Shown here piece after piece: positions 25,280 through 33,688 of a DNA stretch of 64,000 nt (positions are counted from its first letter, which is position 1; every line of letters begins with the position of its first letter). Below the pieces are notes generated by a model. That model saw only the letters and a program-made list of their open reading frames with translations, ran no database searches and was not told the DNA's origin. Source of the stretch: Scatomonas sp963928055 (lineage in GTDB: Bacteria > Bacillota > Clostridia > Lachnospirales > Lachnospiraceae); the NCBI GenBank assembly GCA_963928055.1, contig CAWVDN010000001.1:372001-436000 (forward strand), given 5' to 3'. Position numbers and translations under genes: made by a program.

Positions 25280-26779
25280 TTATCTGCTCTCTTTCAGTTT
25301 TATCACCAGGTCCACCACACTGTCAATGGTGGCTTTCTCCGCCATGGCGGTTTTCATGCCCGCGGCCTCCGCGGCCGCCCGGGTCTGCCGTCCGATGCAG
25401 GCCGCCGTCACCCGGCTGTAATCCAGCCCCGGGGTGGCTTCCACAAATCCCTTTACCGTAGAGGCGCTGGTGAACACAGCGCAGTCTACCCCTCCCGGTC
25501 CGAACAGAGAAGCTTCGTCCACATAGTCCTGGGTCTCGCTGTAGGTCTCGTAGGTGGGGATGTCGTCTACCCGGATCCCGGAAAGCTTCTCCAGAATCTC
25601 CTGGCTGCCGGCCTTTGCCCGAGGCAGCAGGATCCGGTCCTTCTCCCCGCAGACTCCCGCCAGGGCTTCCCCCAGGGAAGCTCCGTCGTAAACCTCCGGG
25701 ATCAGATCCGCCAGCAGCCCACGCTCCCGCAGGGCCTTCTTTGTGCCTTCCCCGATGGCGGCGATCTTCACATGGGCCAGCTTCCGCAGATCCGTTCCGT
25801 TTTCCACCAGATCCTCCATGAACACCCGGACCCCGGTGGGGCTGGTAAAGGCGATCCAGGTGTACCGCTCCAGATGTTCCAGGGCCTCCCGCATCCGCTG
25901 GTTTTCCCAGATCCGTTCTGTGCGGATAGCCGGCAGCTCCAGCACCTCCGCTCCCTGCTTCCGCAGCTTCTCCGCCATGGTGGAGACCAGCTCCCTGGGC
26001 CGGGTCACCAATACCCGGTACCCGAACAGGGGCAGATGCTCATACCAGGCAAATTTATCCGCCAGAGTGCAGACCTTCCCCACTACAATAATGGCCGGAG
26101 TCTCCACCCCCTGTTTTTTCACTTCCTCCGGCAGAGTGGCTACCGTAGCCACGATCCGTTTCTGCCTGGCCGTGGTGCCCTTCTGCAAAATGGCGGCGGG
26201 CATTTCCGGATCCATACCGGCCCGGAGAAGATTCCCGCAGATATCCGGCAGAGCGGTGACTCCCATAAGAAACACCAGGGTTCCCTTTGTCTCCACCAGA
26301 GCCCTGAAATTAATATCATAGGGCTGTCCCGCCTTTTTGTGCCCCGTTATGATGTGCAGGGAAGAGGTGAAATCTCTGTGGGTCACAGGAATGCCGTTGT
26401 AGGCGGGAACCGCCAGGGGCGAGGTTACTCCCGGCACGACTTCGTAGGGGATCCCTTCTTCGGTGAGCAGCTCCAGCTCCTCCCCGCCTCTTCCGAAGAG
26501 GAAGGGGTCTCCCCCTTTCAGCCGCACCACCCGGTATCCTTTTTTCGCCTCCTCCAGAAGCACCCGGTTGATCTCCTCCTGGGGCATGGTGTGATGGCTG
26601 GCCCGTTTGCCTACGTTAATGGTCCGGGCCTTCTTGGGGATCATGGACAGAACCCCGGCCCCTACCAGGCTGTCATAGACCACCACTTCTGCCTCCTGCA
26701 GCACCTCGTATCCTTTTCTGGTGAAAAGGCCCGCGTCCCCGGGACCGGCTCCCACCAGCCAAACCTTTCCTGTACTCAT
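25280..26779 (-). CDS. cobA-hemD: Uroporphyrinogen-III C-methyltransferase / uroporphyrinogen-III synthase fusion
   Basis: Two-domain enzyme, 499 residues. Residues about 1-245 are the SAM-dependent uroporphyrinogen-III methyltransferase (VWLVGAGPGDAGLFT start; RLKGGDPFLFGRGGEE; VPGVTSPLAVPAYNGIP), making precorrin-2. Residues about 250-499 are uroporphyrinogen-III synthase (HemD), which closes and inverts ring D. The fusion sends uroporphyrinogen III directly towards siroheme and corrins and is common in Clostridia. It starts 4 bases after hemC ends. There is no separate hemD in the window. Confidence 0.95.
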   Translation of the reverse strand: MSTGKVWLVGAGPGDAGLFTRKGYEVLQEAEVVVYDSLVGAGVLSMIPKKARTINVGKRASHHTMPQEEINRVLLEEAKKGYRVVRLKGGDPFLFGRGGEELELLTEEGIPYEVVPGVTSPLAVPAYNGIPVTHRDFTSSLHIITGHKKAGQPYDINFRALVETKGTLVFLMGVTALPDICGNLLRAGMDPEMPAAILQKGTTARQKRIVATVATLPEEVKKQGVETPAIIVVGKVCTLADKFAWYEHLPLFGYRVLVTRPRELVSTMAEKLRKQGAEVLELPAIRTERIWENQRMREALEHLERYTWIAFTSPTGVRVFMEDLVENGTDLRKLAHVKIAAIGEGTKKALRERGLLADLIPEVYDGASLGEALAGVCGEKDRILLPRAKAGSQEILEKLSGIRVDDIPTYETYSETQDYVDEASLFGPGGVDCAVFTSASTVKGFVEATPGLDYSRVTAACIGRQTRAAAEAAGMKTAMAEKATIDSVVDLVIKLKESR

Positions 26780-26782
26780 GGC

Positions 26783-27691
26783 TTACGCTCCTCCTTTATG
26801 CTTTCCGGCAGTCTGTTCCCGAAGCTCCCTGGCCAGGGCCTCCCCCAGCTCCTCCGCCTGGTCTCTTCCGCCGGTTTTTGTGCCTTTTGTATAGGTTCCT
26901 GTCTCTTCCTCATAATAAAGACCCAGCAGGGTCAGCTGATCTCCCCGGATCCTTGCATGGGCCGCAATGGGGGAAGAACAGCCTCCGTCCAGATACCGCA
27001 CAAAGGCCCGCTCCGCCGCGGCAGCATCCTCCGCCTCCGGATCCCGGAAGCCTGCCAGCATAGAATAATCCTCTCCCTTTCGTCCCTGAAGAGCCAGGAT
27101 CCCCTGGCCGGCGGCAGGAAGGATCTCCTCCACGGAAAAATACCGGCTGATCCTGTGTTCCAGTCCCATGCGCTTTACCCCGGCAGCCGCCAGCACGATC
27201 GCTCCAAACTGACCTTCGTCCAGCTTCCGCAGCCGGGTCTGCAGATTCCCCCGGATGCTCTCAAACCGGGCTTCCGGAAACAGTTCCCGCAGCTGCAGGC
27301 TCCTCCGCAGGGAGGAGGTGCCTATGGGCTTTGAAAAATCCATTTCTTTCGCCCCTTCCGGCAGCACCAGCACATCTCTGGGATCTTCTCTTCGGGAACA
27401 TCCCACCAGAGGCAGATCCTCCGCTACCTCCATAGGCAGATCCTTCATGCTGTGAACGGACAGATCGCTCCGCCTGTCCATCAGGGCCTTATCCAGTTCC
27501 TTCACAAACAGGCCCTTGCCTCCGATCTGGTCCAGTCTCCGGTCCAGGATCTTATCTCCTGTGGTCTTCATGGTCAGCAGCTCCACCTCCAGCTCCGGAC
27601 AGTGCTCCTGCAGATACCCCAGGACCATCCGGCTCTGCACCACCGCCAGAGCGCTCTCCCGGCTTCCTATAATAAATTTTCTTTTATTCAT
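26783..27691 (-). CDS. hemC: Porphobilinogen deaminase (hydroxymethylbilane synthase)
   Basis: Polymerises four porphobilinogens to hydroxymethylbilane on a dipyrromethane cofactor. 302 residues. IGSRESALAVVQSRMV begins the protein; the cofactor-binding cysteine is in YLDGGCSSPIAAHA near residue 240; the active-site Asp lies in the KDLPMEVAEDLPL region. It overlaps the upstream sirC by 8 bases and the downstream cobA/hemD is 4 bases away. Confidence 0.97.
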   Translation of the reverse strand: MNKRKFIIGSRESALAVVQSRMVLGYLQEHCPELEVELLTMKTTGDKILDRRLDQIGGKGLFVKELDKALMDRRSDLSVHSMKDLPMEVAEDLPLVGCSRREDPRDVLVLPEGAKEMDFSKPIGTSSLRRSLQLRELFPEARFESIRGNLQTRLRKLDEGQFGAIVLAAAGVKRMGLEHRISRYFSVEEILPAAGQGILALQGRKGEDYSMLAGFRDPEAEDAAAAERAFVRYLDGGCSSPIAAHARIRGDQLTLLGLYYEEETGTYTKGTKTGGRDQAEELGEALARELREQTAGKHKGGA

Positions 27692-28157
27692 GTTCTTCTT
27701 CCTCCAGCAGCCTTTCGATTTTTTCCCGGACCTCTCTGGCCTTTCTGTGATCCGTTCCCCCGGCGGTGACGCCGATCACCACATTGTCTCTGGCAACGAT
27801 CCCGGGAAAATAAAAATCGCATTTCCGCCGGTCGCTGCAGACGTTCACAGGGATCCCCAGGCATTTGCAGACGCTGTAGATCTCTCCATTTAGTTCCGGA
27901 TCATCGGTGCAGGCCAGCACCAGATCCGCGTACCGGAGGGCCTCCCGGGTGTATGCTTCCTGTTTCCAGACCAGCTGTCCCTCCGCCGCCGCTTCTTTTA
28001 TAAAATCAGAAACCTCCGGGGCGATCACCGTCAGACGGCCTCCGAAGGGAAGCAGGGCGCGGATCCTCCTGGAGGCAATAGTCCCTCCCCCGACGACCAG
28101 GACCTCCTTTTCTTCCAGGCTCACAAACAGGGGAAAATACTTATGCTTCCGGTTCAT
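27684..28157 (-). CDS. Precorrin-2 dehydrogenase (SirC/CysG N-domain type)
   Basis: NAD-dependent oxidation of precorrin-2 to sirohydrochlorin, the substrate of the CbiK domain encoded at 31981-33654. 157 residues, only the dehydrogenase domain: Rossmann motif VLVVGGGTIASRRIRALL (about 15-32), then the dimerisation part with IPVNVCSDRRKCDFYFPGI. The C-terminal chelatase/helical module of CysG or Met8p is absent or very short. It overlaps hemA by 17 bases and hemC by 8 bases. Confidence 0.92.
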   Translation of the reverse strand: MNRKHKYFPLFVSLEEKEVLVVGGGTIASRRIRALLPFGGRLTVIAPEVSDFIKEAAAEGQLVWKQEAYTREALRYADLVLACTDDPELNGEIYSVCKCLGIPVNVCSDRRKCDFYFPGIVARDNVVIGVTAGGTDHRKAREVREKIERLLEEEEHE

Positions 28158-29373
28158 ACAGCTTCTCCAGTCCGGCCACGCATTCCAGGAAAGAATCCCG
28201 CTCCAGCGTGTCCCTGAGTCCGAACATCATTTTCCCCACCACTTTTCCGGCGGCGGTGTCGATATTCTTCAGCAGTTTTTCCTGATCTGCCTCTTCCATG
28301 GGCAGCTTGCGGATGATCTTGCGGATCCGCAGGTTCAGATCCGTCACCGCGTCCTGCTGGATCTCCTGGATCCTGGGGATCAGATCCCGACCGTTGAGCC
28401 AGGCGTAAAACTCGTCCATCTCCTCCTGCAGGATGTACTGCGCCTGCTCATAGGCAGCTTCATTGGTGTGGTCCCCGCTGCTCTTAAAATCATCGATATC
28501 GTACAGGCAGATCTGCTCCAGCCGGCCGATGGCAGGCTCAATGTCCCTGGGCACCGCCAGGTCAATGAGACAGATAGAGTGATCCAGAGCGCACTCCCGT
28601 ACGGATTCCAGCTTTAAGGTATAATTGGGGCTGGCAGTAGCGCTGACCACCAGGTCGCACCGGGGGAACAACTCCATCCGCTCTCCGTAATCAATACGCT
28701 TGCAGCCTAGGGGGATCTTCACTACCCCGCTGCGGTACTGGCGCACCGTCACCGTCACGTCCGCCCCCTGGCTGGCCAGGGTCAGAGCCGCCAGCCGGCC
28801 CATCTCCCCGTTGCCGATGACCATACAGCGCTTTCCCTTCAGGTCAAATCCCTGGTTCTTCAGCATCTCCACCGCCCGGTCCATGGCGGTCTCGCTGGCC
28901 CGGCTGAACACCACGTCGGTCTTGACCCGCTTGGCCGCCGTCACTGCCTTCCGGAACAGCACCTCCAGCACGCTGTCCGTCATATAAAATTCTCTGGCCA
29001 GGGCCAGGGCGTCCCCCACCTGAGTCAGGATCTGATCCTCTGCCAGGATCATGGATTTCAGGCCGCAGGCCAGATGAAACAGATGATCCACTGCCTCCTC
29101 CCCTCTGCGTTCCACAAAGTACTCCTGGAATTCCGTGGGATCCACCTCCTTGATCCGGCAGAGCTCCTCCAGCAGGGAACCCTGCCAGTCCTCCGGAGCG
29201 CTGACCCAGATCTCCATGCGGTTGCAGGTGGAAAGGATGATGCAGCCCTCCACCCCGCAGTCTTTTTTCAGGGAATCCATGGCCGCGGCGGCATTCTTCT
29301 TGGTAAATGAAAAAATGGCCCGCACATCCACCGGCGCCCGGCTGTGATCGATCCCCAGCATTTGTATACTCAT
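28141..29373 (-). CDS. hemA: Glutamyl-tRNA reductase
   Basis: Reduces glutamyl-tRNA to glutamate-1-semialdehyde, the committed step of C5 tetrapyrrole synthesis. 410 residues. The catalytic cysteine is Cys50 in LSTCNRMEIW; the NADPH domain has MVIGNGEMGRLAALTL; a C-terminal dimerisation helix follows. It is the first gene after the minus-strand cobalamin riboswitch, so B12 excess should shut down the whole pathway at its first step. Confidence 0.96.
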   Translation of the reverse strand: MSIQMLGIDHSRAPVDVRAIFSFTKKNAAAAMDSLKKDCGVEGCIILSTCNRMEIWVSAPEDWQGSLLEELCRIKEVDPTEFQEYFVERRGEEAVDHLFHLACGLKSMILAEDQILTQVGDALALAREFYMTDSVLEVLFRKAVTAAKRVKTDVVFSRASETAMDRAVEMLKNQGFDLKGKRCMVIGNGEMGRLAALTLASQGADVTVTVRQYRSGVVKIPLGCKRIDYGERMELFPRCDLVVSATASPNYTLKLESVRECALDHSICLIDLAVPRDIEPAIGRLEQICLYDIDDFKSSGDHTNEAAYEQAQYILQEEMDEFYAWLNGRDLIPRIQEIQQDAVTDLNLRIRKIIRKLPMEEADQEKLLKNIDTAAGKVVGKMMFGLRDTLERDSFLECVAGLEKLYEPEA

Positions 29374-29468
29374 CTGTCTGTACCTCCGCCCATTTCTGGT
29401 GTCTTACTATGATTTTCATGGACTGCCCCTCTTTCGCCGGAACAAACTGCTTCTTTTTCCGGACAAAA

Positions 29469-29687
29469 GAAAAGGCCTGCTGGAAAAGCAGGCTTCACAT
29501 GCGGAGAGATCCCTCCGCAGTAAGATAGCAGCTTTCCATGGAAACTTTCTATCTTGCTCTCCCCGGAAGCAGGTTCCTGACTTGCAGAGACGCGCTCTGC
29601 TCACAGTGACCGGATCGCTCAGGACTTGCACCTGATTCCCTTTTCACCCTCTGGAGGGACTCCCGACGATTCTGTTTTTCCGGGGAG
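29469..29687 (-). promoter_or_regulatory. Cobalamin riboswitch plus terminator controlling the hemA operon
   Basis: Minus strand. P1 helix is CTCCCCGGAA (29678-29687) with TTCCGGGGAG (29559-29568). Between lie the conserved GGGAATCAGGTGCAAGTCCTGAGC stretch (shown here only as a positional note), the B12 box-like GTCACTG and AAGTCAGGAACCTGC. Downstream are an AAGATAG/CTATCTT hairpin and the terminator GCCTGC-loop-GCAGGC followed by CTTTTCTTTT (about 29469-29494). B12 binding should favour termination before hemA. Confidence 0.93.
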
Positions 29688-29705
29688 TGTTCCCCGGCAA
29701 TCCAT

Positions 29706-29734
29706 ATTATAATAGAATGAAAAAGTGAAGTCAA
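29706..29734 (-). promoter_or_regulatory. Promoter of the hemA operon
   Basis: Minus strand TTGACT (29729-29734), 17 bases, TATAAT (29706-29711), just upstream of the riboswitch. Its -35 hexamer is 12 bases from that of the divergent cbiM promoter. Confidence 0.82.
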
Positions 29735-29746
29735 GTGCGTACATTC

Positions 29747-29775
29747 TTGACAAGCGCCCCGGCAGCGGCTATACT
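29747..29775 (+). promoter_or_regulatory. Promoter of the cbiMNQ-O/K operon
   Basis: Plus strand TTGACA (29747-29752), 17 bases, TATACT (29770-29775), upstream of the second cobalamin riboswitch. It is back-to-back with the hemA promoter. Confidence 0.82.
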
Positions 29776-29794
29776 GAGTAAGACAACTGAACAG

Positions 29795-30059
29795 GCAATG
29801 AGGTGTCTGTGTTCCTTCCACAGAAGAATAGGGAAGCCGGGTGAGAATCCCGCACGGTCACGCCGCTGTAATTGCTGAATTTTCTCCGCTTATGTCACTG
29901 GGTAACCGGGAAGACGGGAGAAGATGACGACGCATAAGTCAGAAGACCTGCCCATTGCGCAAGAATATGCCATTGTTACGTGGTTTGACAAGGCGTAAAG
30001 CAGCCCGCAAGGCTGCTTGGGGCCCATCCGAAAACCTGTAAATGGATGAGGCTTTTTTT
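29795..30059 (+). promoter_or_regulatory. Cobalamin riboswitch plus terminator controlling cbiM
   Basis: P1 is GCAATG (29795-29800) with CATTGC (29953-29958). Inside are the typical AGGGAAGCCGGGTGAGAATC region, the CGCCGCTGTAA B12 box (about 29861-29871) and AAGTCAGAAGACCTGCC. A GCAGCC/GGCTGC hairpin and then a terminator (GCC-CATCC with GGATG-A-GGC, then seven T, 30022-30059) follow. The sequence is close to the family consensus, more so than the minus-strand copy. Confidence 0.96.
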
Positions 30060-30101
30060 ATTGCCGGCCGGAAGGAGGCTGGAGAAGGAAAGGAGTGTTT
30101 T

Positions 30102-30863
30102 ATGCAAATGAGTAACCTGACAAAACCGCAAAAGAAACTGACAGCCATCGCTGCCGGCCTGGCCCTGAGCCTGGGGATCCTCCCCGCCGCCCATGCTATG
30201 CACATCATGGAGGGATATCTTCCCCCTGCTTTCTGCATCGCCTGGGGCGTTATCTGCCTCCCCTTTCTGCTGGCAGGCTTTTTCACCCTGCGGAATACGG
30301 TAAAGAAAAACCGCAGAGCCCTGACCCTCATCGCCATTTCCGGGGCCTTTGTCTTTGTGATCTCGTCCCTGAAAATCCCTTCCGTAACCGGAAGCTGCTC
30401 GCACATGACGGGAACCGGTCTGGGAGCCATCCTCTTCGGACCTCTGGCCGTCAGCATACTGGGGATCATCGTCTTGCTGTTCCAGGCCCTGCTCCTGGGG
30501 CACGGCGGCCTGACCACTCTGGGAGCCAACTGTTTTTCCATGGCTGTGGCCGGACCTCTGGTCACCTTCCTTCTGTATCAGCTTCTGAAAAAATGCGGCC
30601 TGAATAAAAAAGTAAACATTTTTATCGCTGCCGCCGCGGGAGATCTGTTTACCTACTGCGTCACCGCCTTCCAGCTGGCCCTGGCCAACCCCTCGGAAGT
30701 GGGCGGAGTCGGCGCTTCTTTCGCGAAATTCCTGGCGGTCTTCGCTCCCACTCAGATTCCTCTGGCTGTGATCGAGGGGATCCTTACGGTAGTGATCATC
30801 ATTGCCCTGGAGTCCTTCGCCGCAAAAGAGCTGAAATCCATTGGATTTGTAAAGGAGGCCTGA
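30102..30863 (+). CDS. cbiM: Cobalt ECF transporter substrate-binding subunit CbiM
   Basis: Membrane S-component that binds Co2+ for uptake. 253 residues. A signal peptide ends at about Ala32, exposing Met33-His34-Ile-Met-Glu-Gly; this N-terminus and its histidine are the known Co2+/Ni2+ ligand site of CbiM. VTGSCSHMTGTGLGAILFGP and GANCFSMAVAGP are family motifs. The ATG at 30102 has AAAGGAG 7 bases upstream. First gene of the transport operon under the cobalamin riboswitch. Confidence 0.96.
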   Translation: MQMSNLTKPQKKLTAIAAGLALSLGILPAAHAMHIMEGYLPPAFCIAWGVICLPFLLAGFFTLRNTVKKNRRALTLIAISGAFVFVISSLKIPSVTGSCSHMTGTGLGAILFGPLAVSILGIIVLLFQALLLGHGGLTTLGANCFSMAVAGPLVTFLLYQLLKKCGLNKKVNIFIAAAAGDLFTYCVTAFQLALANPSEVGGVGASFAKFLAVFAPTQIPLAVIEGILTVVIIIALESFAAKELKSIGFVKEA

Positions 30864-30865
30864 AC

Positions 30866-31183
30866 ATGAGTAAGAATAAAAAACTGGTCCTTGTACTGCT
30901 GGTCATTGCCGCATTGATTGCCATTATTCCCTTCTTCGCCCGCCGGGGCGCCGCTTTCGGCGGATCCGATGACGCGGGAAGCCAGGTGGTGGAAGAAATC
31001 TCACCGGATTATGAGCCCTGGGCCACCCCGGTGCTGGAAAACGCCATCGGTGGCGAACTTCCCGGGGAGATAGAAAGCCTGCTCTTCTGCGTCCAGACCG
31101 GGATCGGCGTAGGCGTCATCGCCTTCTTTGTGGGACGCTTTTACGAGCGGAAAAAACTGGGAAAAGCCAACGAGGAACTATAA
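30866..31183 (+). CDS. cbiN: Cobalt transport protein CbiN
   Basis: Small accessory subunit with two membrane helices (about 6-23 and 72-92) and an exported loop between them (FGGSDDAGSQVVEEISPDYEPWA), the layout of CbiN, which helps load metal onto CbiM. 105 residues. It starts 2 bases after cbiM ends. CbiN indicates cobalt rather than nickel (NikMN fusions differ). Confidence 0.93.
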   Translation: MSKNKKLVLVLLVIAALIAIIPFFARRGAAFGGSDDAGSQVVEEISPDYEPWATPVLENAIGGELPGEIESLLFCVQTGIGVGVIAFFVGRFYERKKLGKANEEL

Positions 31184-31210
31184 AGAACCTTCTGCCGAGG
31201 TAAGAAAGAT

Positions 31211-31984
31211 ATGCTGTTGATCGACAAACTCTGTTATCAGTCCAATTTAAGATATGTCAATGCCGGGGAAAAATTCATCTACGCCATACTGACCCTCTGC
31301 ATGTGCGTGGTCAGCCGTTCCATTCCCCTGGCCGTACTGGTGCTGGCGGTCAACAGCTATCTCATCGTGGGCAGAGGAGGGATCGCTTTTTTCCGCTACC
31401 GGAATCTGATGCTGATCCCCCTGGTTTTCCTGCTTCTGTCCACCCTGGCTATCATCGTCAATATCTCCGGAACTCCCCTGGACGCTTTCGCTCTTCCTCT
31501 GGGAAACATTTATATTACCGGAAGCTTCCAGTCTCTGCACCGGGGGCTTCAGCTAATCCTTACCGCCATGGCCAGTGTCTCCTGCCTGTATTTTCTGGCT
31601 CTGAGCACACCCATGACGGATATCCTAAACGAACTGCGGAAGCTTCGGATCCCCGCCCTGCTGCTGGAACTGATGATGCTCACCTACCGCTTCATCTTTG
31701 TGCTGCTGGAGATCGCCTCCAGCATCCTTACCTCCCAGAAATCCAGGCTGGGGAACCGGGATCTCAAAACATCCCTGAAATCCTTCGGTTCTATGGTGTC
31801 GGTGCTGTTTATCCGCGCCCTGAAAAAATCCGGCGCCCTCTACGACGCCATGGAAGCCCGCTGCTACGACGGCACCATCCGGGTGCTGACGGAAAACCAT
31901 CCCCCGAAACGGACGGAAATTTTCCTCATCGCTTTTTTTGAAATTCTTTTATTACTACTGACGATATGGAGTAAACTGCAATGA
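31211..31984 (+). CDS. cbiQ: Cobalt ECF transporter transmembrane subunit CbiQ
   Basis: Energy-coupling T-component that links CbiM to the ATPase. 257 residues with several membrane helices and a cytoplasmic coupling region; LFIRALKKSGALYDAMEARCYDG carries the Ala-Arg-Gly-like (here EARCYDG) coupling motif of ECF T proteins. It begins 27 bases after cbiN and overlaps the ATPase gene by 4 bases (ATGA), which couples their translation. Confidence 0.95.
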   Translation: MLLIDKLCYQSNLRYVNAGEKFIYAILTLCMCVVSRSIPLAVLVLAVNSYLIVGRGGIAFFRYRNLMLIPLVFLLLSTLAIIVNISGTPLDAFALPLGNIYITGSFQSLHRGLQLILTAMASVSCLYFLALSTPMTDILNELRKLRIPALLLELMMLTYRFIFVLLEIASSILTSQKSRLGNRDLKTSLKSFGSMVSVLFIRALKKSGALYDAMEARCYDGTIRVLTENHPPKRTEIFLIAFFEILLLLLTIWSKLQ

Positions 31985-33654
31985 ACGATGTGATCCTGAA
32001 AGCCGACAACCTGTTCTTTTCCTACGATGATGAAAAGAGCCATTCCTTAAACGGCCTCTCTCTGGAGATCAGCCGCGGAAAAAAGATCGCCTTTATGGGC
32101 GCCAACGGCTCCGGAAAATCCACTTTTTTCCTGTGCTGCAACGGCATTAACCGCCCCACCTCCGGCACCCTGTATTTTGACGGAGCCCCGGTGGATTATT
32201 CCAGAGAAGGGCTGCTGAAACTGCGCCAGCGGGTGGGGATCGTCTTTCAGGATCCGGACAACCAGCTGTTTTCCGCCAGCGTATACCAGGAGATCTCCTT
32301 CGGTGTGCTGAACCTGGGAAAATCCCAGGAGGAAGCCCGGCAGGAAGTGGAGCGGGTCATTGAAAAAATGGGCATCGGCCCTTTCCGGGACCGGCCTACC
32401 CACGCTCTCTCCGGAGGACAGAAAAAGCAGGTGTCCATTGCGGATATCCTGGTGATGCATCCGGATGTGATCATTCTGGATGAACCTGCCGCGGCTCTGG
32501 ATCCCAAACACACGGCCCTGGTCAACGACGCGGTAAACCAGATGACTGCCGACGGCATTACGGTGATGATGTCCACCCACGATGTAAACTTCGCTTTCGA
32601 GTGGGCAGATGAGATCGTACTGCTGGATCAGGGGCAGGTGCTGATGCAGGGGGACCCGGTGCAGGTCTTCTCCAACCAGACCGCCCTTTCCCGGGCCAAT
32701 CTGGAACAGCCGGCGGTGCTGCAGCTGTTTGACAGTCTCTGCAAAAAAGGGATCCTGAAAAACACCCTGCCGGTGCCGAAAACCTTAAGAGAACTGGAGG
32801 ATTATATCGCCGGAGTCACTATGGACCGCTCCGTCCAGGGATACCGGGAATTTTCCCAGACCAGGAAAGCCATTCTGGTGGTCAGTTTCGGCACCAGCTT
32901 TGAAGAGACAAGAAAAGTCACCATTGACGCCATTGAACAGGAGATTGCCCGGGCTTATCCGGATTGTACCGTCTATCGGGCCTGGACCAGCAAAATGATC
33001 CTGAAAAAGCTTATGAAGCGGGACGGCATCCATTACGATACCGTTACGGAAGCTTTTGCCAGAATGCGGGAAGATGGATTCACCGACGTCATCGTACAGC
33101 CCACCCACGTGATCAACGGCATTGAGAACGACCTGATGACCCAGGAGGCTCTGGCTTATAAAAAAGATTTTCACTCCATCCTCTTCGGCGATCCCCTTCT
33201 TACTACGGTGGAGGACAACGATTATGTGATCCGTGCCATCCGGGAAGAATTCGCGAATCTGAAGGAGGATGAAGTGCTGGTGCTTATGGGACACGGCACC
33301 ACCCACTACTCCAACTCCATCTACGCCGCCCTGGACTACACCTTCAAGGACAAGGGCTGCCCCAATATCTTTCTGGGCACTGTAGAAGCCTATCCCAGCA
33401 TGCAGTCTCTCCTGCATATGGTAGAAAAATACAATCCCCGCCGGGTGATCCTGGCACCCTTTATGATCGTGGCCGGAGACCACGCCAAAAACGATATGGC
33501 CGGAGACGACCCGGAATCCTGGCGCTGCCAGTTTGAGGCCGCCGGCTTCCCGGTCTCCTGCGTGCTGAAGGGCCTGGGCGAATATCCCAGCATCCGCAGA
33601 CTGTTTGTGGACCATGTGCAGGCGGCGGTAGAGAAGGCAGAGCAGGAAAAGTGA
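31981..33654 (+). CDS. cbiO-cbiK: Fusion of ECF cobalt transporter ATPase (CbiO) and sirohydrochlorin cobaltochelatase (CbiK)
   Basis: 557 residues with two complete domains. Residues about 1-275 are the ECF ATPase: Walker A GANGSGKST (40-48), Q-loop VFQDPDNQLF, signature LSGGQKKQV (about 141-149), Walker B VIILDEPAAALDP and a His switch in STHDVNF. Residues about 297-557 are CbiK-type chelatase: AILVVSFGTSFEETRK, the metal-site histidine in MGHGTTHYSN (about 436), EAYPS, and the second histidine in VAGDHAKND (about 499). No stop or frameshift separates them; the linker is ~20 residues. It would couple cobalt uptake energetics physically to cobalt insertion into sirohydrochlorin. Last gene of the operon. 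Confidence 0.95.
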   Translation: MNDVILKADNLFFSYDDEKSHSLNGLSLEISRGKKIAFMGANGSGKSTFFLCCNGINRPTSGTLYFDGAPVDYSREGLLKLRQRVGIVFQDPDNQLFSASVYQEISFGVLNLGKSQEEARQEVERVIEKMGIGPFRDRPTHALSGGQKKQVSIADILVMHPDVIILDEPAAALDPKHTALVNDAVNQMTADGITVMMSTHDVNFAFEWADEIVLLDQGQVLMQGDPVQVFSNQTALSRANLEQPAVLQLFDSLCKKGILKNTLPVPKTLRELEDYIAGVTMDRSVQGYREFSQTRKAILVVSFGTSFEETRKVTIDAIEQEIARAYPDCTVYRAWTSKMILKKLMKRDGIHYDTVTEAFARMREDGFTDVIVQPTHVINGIENDLMTQEALAYKKDFHSILFGDPLLTTVEDNDYVIRAIREEFANLKEDEVLVLMGHGTTHYSNSIYAALDYTFKDKGCPNIFLGTVEAYPSMQSLLHMVEKYNPRRVILAPFMIVAGDHAKNDMAGDDPESWRCQFEAAGFPVSCVLKGLGEYPSIRRLFVDHVQAAVEKAEQEK

Positions 33655-33688
33655 CCCTTTTCCCTCTTCTGTCCCTCTTAGCATTCCG

